The notes below the pieces were generated by a model that did not search any database, was not told the DNA's origin, and was given only the letters and a program-made list of their open reading frames with translations. From JBBIRT01 sp037441725 (GTDB lineage: Bacteria; Desulfobacterota; BSN033; UBA1163), in assembly GCA_037441725.1 (NCBI GenBank), contig JBBIRT010000104.1:1-11506 (forward strand): 11,506 bases of DNA, written 5' to 3'. Shown here in pieces: positions 6,293-11,506 of this stretch. Position 1 is the stretch's first letter. Each line of letters opens with the position of its first letter. Made by a program: the position numbers and the translations under genes.

Positions 6293-7423
6293 ATGTTCAA
6301 ACGAGTTCAATACCTCTTTGTTAAAGAATTGATTCAAACTTTAAGGGATAGACGGTTGAGGATGCTTTTGATTCTGCCCCCGATCTTACAGCTCATTGTC
6401 TTCGGATATGCTGCCAATTTGGATGTGAAGCATATTCGGACAGCCATTCGAGACCTTGATTTGAGTGTAAGCTCAAGGGATCTGATCAGTCGATTTTCAA
6501 GCTCTAAATATTTTGATATCCTCTCCTATCCAAAAACACCCGATGAGGTTAAGAACCTTATCATCCGGGGAGAGGTTATCCTCAGCATTGAAATTCCAGC
6601 CGATTTTTCAAAAAAGTTAAAAAAGGGAGAAACGCCTCTCATCCAGATTCTTCTCGACGGAACCGAATCCAATACAGCACTCATTGCATTGGGTTATGCG
6701 AATCAAATCCTTTCTGAATTCTCCTCGCAGGTTCTCATAAAGAGGTTAAATCGGGCAGGAATGATCGATTTTGAAGAAGCAGGAGTTGAGCTGGAGCATC
6801 GTGTCTGGTTCAATCCCCTTTTTGAAAGCAGGCTTTTCTATATCCCAGGAGTCATCGCTTCCATTGCCTTTCTCATTCCCATCATTTTAACCTCTCAAGC
6901 CATTGTGAGGGAAAGAGAACTGGGGACCCTGGAACAGATCATGGTAACCCCCATCAAATCTTGGGAACTCATCTTAGGGAAGACCCTTCCATTTGCAATG
7001 CTGGGTCTTCTGGATGCGATCATGATAGCCCTAATTGGAGTGTTTTGGTTTGAGGTCCCTTTTCGGGGAAATCCATTCCTCCTCCTTCTTGGGGTTTGCC
7101 TATTTCTCTTAAGTTCTGTAGCGATCGGACTATTCATCTCTACCATCTGTTCTACTCAACAACAGGCCCAAATCTCAACTTTCTTTTTTGCCATGCCGGC
7201 TTTTACCCTTTCCGGGTTTGCTTTTCCCATTGAAAATATGCCTGAGTGGATCCAATTCCTGACCTATGCCAATCCTCTCCGATACTTTTTAGTGATCATT
7301 CGGGGAGTCTTTTTAAAGGCCAATGGACTGGATATCCTCTGGCCCCAGATGATAGCCCTGGGCATCTTGGGGATAGGGATGATTGTTTTAAGTTCTATTC
7401 GATTTCAGAAGAGGCTAAAATAA
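6293..7423 (+). CDS. ABC-2 type permease 2 (YbhR-like)
   Basis: A 376-residue inner-membrane subunit, paralogous to the permease immediately upstream. It has the same layout: N-terminal amphipathic stretch (FVKELIQTLRDRRLRM), first membrane helix near 23-41, an extracytoplasmic domain with LDGTESNTALIALGY, and five C-terminal helices beginning at FYIPGVIASIAFLIP. The shared elements GTLEQIMVTPI, FEVPFRGNP and LSGFAFPIENMPEW align with GTMELLISTPV, FEVPFRGSV and LSGFTFAITNMPLW of permease 1. The ATG is preceded by AAAGGGAA (6283-6290) within the 13-base gap. It should pair with permease 1 to build the transmembrane channel powered by the two ATPases. Last recognisable exporter gene; the next gene begins 27 bases later with no terminator-like hairpin between. 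Confidence 0.93.
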   Translation: MFKRVQYLFVKELIQTLRDRRLRMLLILPPILQLIVFGYAANLDVKHIRTAIRDLDLSVSSRDLISRFSSSKYFDILSYPKTPDEVKNLIIRGEVILSIEIPADFSKKLKKGETPLIQILLDGTESNTALIALGYANQILSEFSSQVLIKRLNRAGMIDFEEAGVELEHRVWFNPLFESRLFYIPGVIASIAFLIPIILTSQAIVRERELGTLEQIMVTPIKSWELILGKTLPFAMLGLLDAIMIALIGVFWFEVPFRGNPFLLLLGVCLFLLSSVAIGLFISTICSTQQQAQISTFFFAMPAFTLSGFAFPIENMPEWIQFLTYANPLRYFLVIIRGVFLKANGLDILWPQMIALGILGIGMIVLSSIRFQKRLK

Positions 7424-7450
7424 GAGGTTGAAGGGGCTGGGTTTAAGGAT

Positions 7451-8104
7451 GTGAAGAGGATGGAAATCCTGATGAGGATCTACAATAGACTTTTTGAAAC
7501 GTTTGGACCCCGCCATTGGTGGCCTGGAGAGACCTGCTTTGAAATTATGGTAGGAGCGATCCTTACGCAAAATACATCCTGGAAGAATGTAGAAAAGGCA
7601 ATCCAGAATTTGAAGCAAAAGGGGGTCTTGACCTTAGAGGGAATTCATCACCTTAAGAAATCACAATTAGCCTATTTGATAAGGTCTTCAGGTTACTATC
7701 GGATCAAAGCAGAGCGTTTGAAATCATTTGTCCAATTTATATTGAATGAGTATGATGGGGAATTGAAACGGATGGAGAGGGTGCCCACGGATGAGTTGAG
7801 AAAAAAGCTTCTCCAGGTCAAAGGGATTGGCCCTGAAACCGCTGATAGCATTCTTCTCTATGGATTAAACCGTCCCATCTTTGTGGTGGATACCTATACC
7901 CGAAGAATCTTTTCAAGACATAGAATGATTTCTGAAAAGGCCTCTTACGATGAGATCCAGAATTTTTTTATGGATCATCTTCCCCATGATGAGAAACTTT
8001 TCAACGAATATCATGCCCTCATCGTCCACCTGGGAAAGAATTTATGTAAAAAGATGCCGAGATGTGATCAATGTGTTCTTATGGGTATAGAGCATAGGAC
8101 GTAG
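7451..8104 (+). CDS. Endonuclease III-like HhH-GPD DNA glycosylase (MagIII-like)
   Basis: A 217-residue DNA base-excision repair protein of the HhH-GPD superfamily. The helix-hairpin-helix is at about 119-136 (LLQVKGIGPETADSIL), followed by the catalytic aspartate D147 in FVVDTYTRR. E129 occupies the place of the catalytic Lys (K120) of E. coli endonuclease III, so a monofunctional glycosylase without beta-lyase activity is likely. The N-terminal WWP (23-25) and LTQNT (39-43) resemble, from memory, Helicobacter MagIII 3-methyladenine glycosylase and the broad 'endonuclease III domain' family. The C-terminus keeps three cysteines (C199, C205, C208) of the four-Cys Fe-S loop and stops nine residues later with no fourth. 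GTG 7451 or ATG 7460 may be the start; both are weakly supported by AAGGA at 7445-7449. It sits 27 bases after the exporter and 2 bases before the TtcA-like gene, so is probably in the same transcript. Alkylated-base removal is a guess from family resemblance. Confidence 0.87.
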   Translation: MKRMEILMRIYNRLFETFGPRHWWPGETCFEIMVGAILTQNTSWKNVEKAIQNLKQKGVLTLEGIHHLKKSQLAYLIRSSGYYRIKAERLKSFVQFILNEYDGELKRMERVPTDELRKKLLQVKGIGPETADSILLYGLNRPIFVVDTYTRRIFSRHRMISEKASYDEIQNFFMDHLPHDEKLFNEYHALIVHLGKNLCKKMPRCDQCVLMGIEHRT

Positions 8105-8106
8105 GG

Positions 8107-8883
8107 ATGGGTTATTGGGAGAAAGAGATTCGGAGTTTGATGGGGAAAGCGATCCATCGGTTTGGTCTGATTCAGGATGGAGATCGAATCTTAGTGGGGG
8201 TTTCAGGAGGAAAGGACAGCCTCTCCCTGCTTTACCTCCTTGATGAAAGAAGGAAAAGGGTCCCTATTTCCTATGACCTTCTCCCAGTGTATATTGATCT
8301 GGGCTTTGATCCTCATCGAGCTGAAACCTTGAAAAGATTTTTTGAAGTCAGAGGCCTTTCTTATCATATTGAGTTTACCGAAATCGGGAAAAGGGCAAAC
8401 AGTCCTGAGAATCGAGAGAATCCTTGTTTTCTCTGCTCCTGGGAGAGGAGAAAGCGTCTGTTTTCCCTTGCCCATCGTTTCAAATGCAATAAGATTGCCC
8501 TCGGCCATCATAAGGATGATATCATCGAAACCTTTCTCATCAACATCTTTTATAGTGCTGAGATTAGTACCATGCTTCCCTTCCAATCCCTTTTCAAAGG
8601 AAAGATTACGATCATCCGGCCTCTTGCCCTCTTGGAAGAGAAGAAGATTGAGAGATTTGCAAAGGAGATGGAACTTCCCTTTGGCCTTAGTGGCTGCCCG
8701 AATTCAGGTAAATCGAAAAGAAGAGAGATAAAAGATCTAATTCAGGCCCTCGAAAAGAAGAATAGAAAAATAAAAGGCAATATCTTTCGATCCCTCTCCA
8801 ATATTAAATTAGAATATCTTTTATGGAAGAAAGAAGAAGACCATAAGGGAAGTTTATCAAATGGCAAATCGATCAGGTTATGA
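8107..8883 (+). CDS. ttcA: TtcA-like tRNA 2-thiocytidine biosynthesis protein (PP-loop ATPase)
   Basis: A 258-residue cytoplasmic enzyme of the PP-loop family, expected to activate a tRNA cytidine with ATP and replace its C2 oxygen with sulfur (s2C32 in enteric TtcA). The ATP pyrophosphatase loop is SGGKDS (33-38), and GHHKDD (133-138) is the second family motif. CxxC is C107-C110 in PCFLCSWERRKRLF. A lone C197 (SGCPNSG) lies ten residues before IKDL, matching the spacing I recall for C222 in E. coli TtcA, so three Fe-S ligands are retained. It is shorter than enteric TtcA (about 310 residues). ATG 8107 follows the glycosylase stop by 2 bases, with AGGA (8096-8099) inside that gene, so translation is coupled. 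The tail (about 241-258) is Lys/Ser-rich and not conserved in my reading. Target nucleotide and the sulfur donor are inferred from the family; TtuA/NcsA-type 2-thiouridine enzymes are a less likely alternative. Confidence 0.85.
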   Translation: MGYWEKEIRSLMGKAIHRFGLIQDGDRILVGVSGGKDSLSLLYLLDERRKRVPISYDLLPVYIDLGFDPHRAETLKRFFEVRGLSYHIEFTEIGKRANSPENRENPCFLCSWERRKRLFSLAHRFKCNKIALGHHKDDIIETFLINIFYSAEISTMLPFQSLFKGKITIIRPLALLEEKKIERFAKEMELPFGLSGCPNSGKSKRREIKDLIQALEKKNRKIKGNIFRSLSNIKLEYLLWKKEEDHKGSLSNGKSIRL

Positions 8884-8891
8884 ATTATAAT
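8862..8891 (+). promoter_or_regulatory. Weak candidate promoter before the TRAP operon
   Basis: A perfect TATAAT -10 (8886-8891) lies 18 bases after TGGCAA (8862-8867), a poor 3/6 match to the -35 consensus. It straddles the end of the TtcA-like gene and would start transcription near 8898, about 45 nt before the solute-binding-protein ATG. No hairpin terminator separates the two operons, so read-through is also possible. Confidence 0.3.
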
Positions 8892-8942
8892 AAAAAGAAG
8901 GGGGTTCGGTGAATAAAGTCAAATGGGTGGGAGGAATTTTCG

Positions 8943-10007
8943 ATGAGGGAGAAATACAGCAGAAGAGAGTTTTTAAAACATTCCCTGATGGGAGGCATTC
9001 TTTTCAGCACAGGTCTGGGTCACGTTCATTTTGCTCGAGCACAGACCCATTTGAGATTTAGCACTTGGCATGTCCCGACTGGAAGAGACGTCCAGACGGT
9101 TTGGATCCCCATGCTGGAAGAACTGAAAAAAAGGACCAAGGAGAAGATCCAATACACCATGTTTGCTGGAGCCGCCCTTGGAAAAGGGCCAGAACATTTT
9201 GATATTGTGGCCAAAGGCCTTTCTGATATGGGTTACTTCACTGCCACCTGGACTCCTGGCCGATTTCCACTGACCGATGTGCTCTCCCTGGCGACCTGGA
9301 TTGATGGGAAGGATGTTTCAACCGAGATTGGGAATGCCATGTACAAAAGGATTCTTCATCAGGAGTTTCAAGGGGTGAAGATGGTTGAATTGAATGGTTG
9401 CATTCAATCCTTTCTTTGGACGAAGAAACCCGTGCGAAACCTTGAGGATGCAAAAGGATTAAAAATAAGATCTCCTGGTGGGCATCAGACCCATTATATT
9501 AAGGCCATTGGCGCCGAGCCAATTTTTATGCCCCTGAGCGATGTCTATCTGGCCATGGAGACTGGAACCGTGGATGGGATTGTGACCTGTCCACCTCAGT
9601 TTTTGGCCTTTAAACTTTATGAGGTGGCAAGGTATGGTGTGGTGGCCACCTTCGGATGTGTTTCAGAAGGGGTAATCATGAATCAAGAGAGCTGGAAGAA
9701 AATACCTGAAGAGCTCAAACCCATTTTTAATGAGGTTACCCATAATCCTTACCACATCACTGGAGGCCTCACCCGTGAGGTTTATAAGAAGATGATGGAA
9801 GAGCTTGTGGAGAAAAAAGTGAATCTCTATCCCCTCCCAGCTAATGAGGCAGAGCGATGGTATGAACGATTCAGAGAGGTGACGAGAAGATGGGTGGGTG
9901 AGTTGGAAGAAAAGGGGCTGAAGGCCAGAGAAGCAGTAAGGATGTATAATGAAGAATGCGAGAAAAGGGGAGTTAAGGTCGTGGCCTTTCCTCCTGAATG
10001 GAGATAA
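8943..10007 (+). CDS. dctP: TRAP transporter solute-binding protein, DctP family, with Tat-type signal
   Basis: A 354-residue periplasmic substrate-binding subunit of a TRAP transporter, expected to bind an organic acid anion and pass it to the DctQM membrane subunits. The N-terminus carries SRREFLK (6-12), a textbook twin-arginine motif, then a hydrophobic stretch and a likely cleavage site after ARA (31-33). The conserved carboxylate-binding arginine of the family is R176 in DAKGLKIRSPGG, followed by the family motif DVYLAMETGTVDGIV (200-214). The C-terminal region is charged and helical as usual. A strong GGGAGGA ribosome site (8929-8935) is 7 nt before the ATG. It lies 59 bases after the TtcA-like gene and directly before dctQ. 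The ligand cannot be identified from sequence; C4-dicarboxylates, 2-oxo acids, aromatic acids and sugar acids are all known for this family. A Tat signal implies export in folded form. Confidence 0.93.
   Translation: MREKYSRREFLKHSLMGGILFSTGLGHVHFARAQTHLRFSTWHVPTGRDVQTVWIPMLEELKKRTKEKIQYTMFAGAALGKGPEHFDIVAKGLSDMGYFTATWTPGRFPLTDVLSLATWIDGKDVSTEIGNAMYKRILHQEFQGVKMVELNGCIQSFLWTKKPVRNLEDAKGLKIRSPGGHQTHYIKAIGAEPIFMPLSDVYLAMETGTVDGIVTCPPQFLAFKLYEVARYGVVATFGCVSEGVIMNQESWKKIPEELKPIFNEVTHNPYHITGGLTREVYKKMMEELVEKKVNLYPLPANEAERWYERFREVTRRWVGELEEKGLKAREAVRMYNEECEKRGVKVVAFPPEWR
10000..10004 (+). promoter_or_regulatory. Ribosome binding site favouring GTG 10013 as the dctQ start
   Basis: GGAGA at 10000-10004 is 8 nt before GTG 10013. 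The alternative ATG 9998 is preceded by a pyrimidine-rich CTTTCCTCCTGA with no ribosome site, so GTG 10013 is preferred. Confidence 0.5.
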
Positions 10008-10012
10008 TTTTT

Positions 10013-10507
10013 GTGGAATGGCTCGAGATGATTCGAGAAAAGATCCATCAGATAAACCGTTGGATTGCCGGGATAGGAGCTTTTGTCCTTATCCCACTCA
10101 TGGTTCTCACCTCAAGTGATGTGGTAAGTCGTAACGTATTTAGCCGTCCTATCCCAGGCACGGTGGAACTTTCCCAATACATGTTAGCGGTCTTTATTCT
10201 ATTGGGATTGGCCTATGGTCAACAGGTGAAGGCCCACGTAGCCGTTTCGGTCGTTACCTCTCGACTCCCTCAGAGAATTCAACTCATTCTTTATATGATT
10301 TCCATCCTCCTCTGTCTTTTTATTTCCTGGATCTTGATATGGCAGGGATGGATCATCGGCATAGAAGAGAAGACCGTCTCTGATATGTTAAGGATTCCCC
10401 AGTACCCTTTTAGGCTAATGGTTGCTTTTTCCGCCCTTTTGCTGGCTTTTGAACTTTTAATTGATCTTGGAGAATCTTTGAAAAAAATGGGGAGAAGGGT
10501 TTCTTGA
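10013..10507 (+). CDS. dctQ: TRAP transporter small permease subunit DctQ
   Basis: A 164-residue (169 if ATG 9998 is used) inner-membrane protein with four predicted helices, the usual layout for DctQ. From the GTG the helices are roughly at 14-36 (WIAGIGAFVLIPLMVLTSSD), 47-65 (VELSQYMLAVFILLGLAYG), 87-111 (IQLILYMISILLCLFISWIL) and 128-148. The conserved GTVELSQYML and the LPQR turn before the third helix fit the family. It associates with the large DctM subunit to form the sodium- or proton-driven importer that takes substrate from the binding protein. Starts: ATG 9998 overlaps the dctP stop but lacks a ribosome site, GTG 10013 has GGAGA at ideal spacing, and ATG 10028 is a third choice. 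Its TGA overlaps the ATG of dctM by one base (TGATG), which indicates translational coupling. Confidence 0.9.
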   Translation: MEWLEMIREKIHQINRWIAGIGAFVLIPLMVLTSSDVVSRNVFSRPIPGTVELSQYMLAVFILLGLAYGQQVKAHVAVSVVTSRLPQRIQLILYMISILLCLFISWILIWQGWIIGIEEKTVSDMLRIPQYPFRLMVAFSALLLAFELLIDLGESLKKMGRRVS

Positions 10508-11506
10508 TGGAGCCTGTGTTGGTTGGGATATGTGGTGTTGGATTGCTCTTTTTTTTTCTTTTGATCGGGGTTCCAATCGCCTTCTCTCTGATGGCTGTGG
10601 GTTTCTTAGGGTCTGCCTATCTTACCTCAATCCAGGCTGCCCTTCCCATGGCAGCCCGAACGGTCTATGAGGTAGTCTCACACTATCCCTATACGATTAT
10701 CCCTCTTTTTATTATCATGGGAAGTTATGCCGAGATCTCAGGAATCAGCAGCGATCTTTATGACACTTTTGATAAGTGGCTTCGGAGACTCCCGGGAGGC
10801 TTGGGGATGGCAACGATTGCAGCCATCGCTGGATTTTCGGCCATCTCGGGTTCATCGGTAGCCTCTTCGGCTGCCTTTGGAAAGATTGCTTACCCTGAGA
10901 TGAGGCGTTACAACTACTCCCCTCGTTTGGCAGCAGGAACCGTGGCAGCAGGTGCAACCATCGATTTTCTCATCCCGCCCAGTCTTGGCTTTGTGATCTT
11001 TGGAATGTTGACCGAACAATCGATTGGAAAACTTCTGATCTCAGGGATCATTCCTGGCTTCATCCTTGCCCTCGCCTTTATGATCATTTTATATCTTTGG
11101 GTGAAATTTAATCCTCAATCGGCAAAGGGTCAACCAGAAAGGGTCACTTGGAAAGTGAAGATCTCCGCCCTGAAAGGGATATGGGAGACACTCGTGATTT
11201 TCTTAATGGTGATCGGTGGAATTTATACCGGTCTTTTTACTCCCACAGAGGCAGCAGGGGTGGGTGCAACCCTTATCTTTTTAATGGCTCTTTTAAAGAA
11301 GAAATTAACGGTGAGGCTTTTCTTTGTTTCCCTTTTTGAAGTGATTCGTATCTCTGTGATGGTACTCATTTTAGTGGCTGGAGCCAATGTGTTTAGCTAT
11401 TTTTTGGCCCTTTCCATGATCCCAATGAAATTTTCAACGTGGATGATAGGGCTTTCAATTTCAAAATACCTCATCCTCACGATCATTGCTTTCGTTTATC
11501 TCTTGC
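10507..11506 (+). CDS. dctM: TRAP transporter large permease subunit DctM, cut by window end
   Basis: An open reading frame from ATG 10507 that runs without a stop through the last base, giving 333 codons of a protein usually about 425-430 residues long, so roughly the last quarter is missing. My translation begins MEPVLVGICGVGLLFFFLL and shows typical DctM elements: GVPIAFSLMAVG (21-32), IPLFIIMGSYAEISG (about 65-79), LPGGLGMATI, the FSAISGSSVASSAAFG stretch and FTPTEAAGVGA. Multiple long hydrophobic segments agree with the many-helix ion-transporter superfamily subunit that carries out the transport step. The loop usually written GTLGxLIPPS is ATIDFLIPPS here. AAGGG (10495-10499) lies 7 nt before the ATG, which overlaps the dctQ stop by one base. 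A run of nine T (10549-10557) falls within codons 15-17. Substrate follows that of the binding protein and is unknown. Confidence 0.93.
   Translation, partial: MEPVLVGICGVGLLFFFLLIGVPIAFSLMAVGFLGSAYLTSIQAALPMAARTVYEVVSHYPYTIIPLFIIMGSYAEISGISSDLYDTFDKWLRRLPGGLGMATIAAIAGFSAISGSSVASSAAFGKIAYPEMRRYNYSPRLAAGTVAAGATIDFLIPPSLGFVIFGMLTEQSIGKLLISGIIPGFILALAFMIILYLWVKFNPQSAKGQPERVTWKVKISALKGIWETLVIFLMVIGGIYTGLFTPTEAAGVGATLIFLMALLKKKLTVRLFFVSLFEVIRISVMVLILVAGANVFSYFLALSMIPMKFSTWMIGLSISKYLILTIIAFVYLL

Noticed and set aside
8203..8731. Open frames of 127 (minus) and 129 (plus) codons inside the TtcA-like gene
   Set aside because: They overlap conserved PP-loop coding sequence and encode low-complexity Ser/Arg/Lys-rich peptides unlike any family I know.
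8884..8942. Riboswitch or small RNA between the TtcA-like gene and dctP
   Set aside because: Only 59 bases, with no stable paired structure visible; it holds a -10-like TATAAT and the dctP ribosome site.
1..11506. CRISPR arrays, tRNA/rRNA genes, insertion sequences, phage or toxin-antitoxin genes
   Set aside because: None seen: no regularly spaced repeats, no transposase or integrase motifs, and almost every base belongs to recognised metabolic, transport or repair genes.

Overview
The window is an 11.5 kb stretch of protein-coding bacterial DNA with all twelve genes on the + strand and gaps of no more than about 80 bases. Beta-oxidation enzymes, a multi-gene TRAP carboxylate-type uptake system and an ABC-2 exporter, with AT-leaning third positions and strong AGGAG-type ribosome sites, suggest an anaerobic or facultative lipid/acid-degrading bacterium. 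Something like an uncultured Desulfobacterota (former Deltaproteobacteria) is plausible, but this is inferred from gene content only and no marker gene fixes the lineage.

Layout: (1) 17-2064, two acyl-CoA genes: an SCP-x-type thiolase and a 3-hydroxyacyl-CoA dehydrogenase, the tail of an operon that enters from the left. (2) 2061-2121, a compact regulatory segment with two tandem sigma-70-type promoters, both TTGACA with an exact 17-bp spacer. The second is a perfect consensus match, and an 8-bp inverted repeat lies across it. (3) 2143-7423, an exporter operon resembling E. coli ybhG-F-S-R: a HlyD-type periplasmic adaptor, two separate ABC ATPases standing in for the fused two-domain YbhF, and two paralogous ABC-2 permeases. 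(4) 7451-8883, continuing without a visible promoter or terminator, an endonuclease III/MagIII-like DNA glycosylase and a TtcA-like tRNA thiolation enzyme. (5) 8943-11506, a TRAP transporter: a solute-binding protein with a Tat-type signal, the small DctQ membrane subunit and the large DctM subunit, which is cut by the window edge.

How they work together: the two ATPases and two permeases should form one heteromeric exporter joined to the HlyD adaptor. The ATPases carry complementary degeneracies (H-loop His lost in the first, LSGGQ signature lost in the second), which predicts one dead and one working ATP site. The exporter, glycosylase and tRNA-thiolation genes look co-transcribed from the strong promoters, which could link xenobiotic or metabolite efflux to repair, though this is inference. 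The TRAP system would import an organic acid that may feed the acyl-CoA enzymes. I see no CRISPR array, tRNA, rRNA, insertion sequence, phage gene or recognisable defence system, and no wholly new system.
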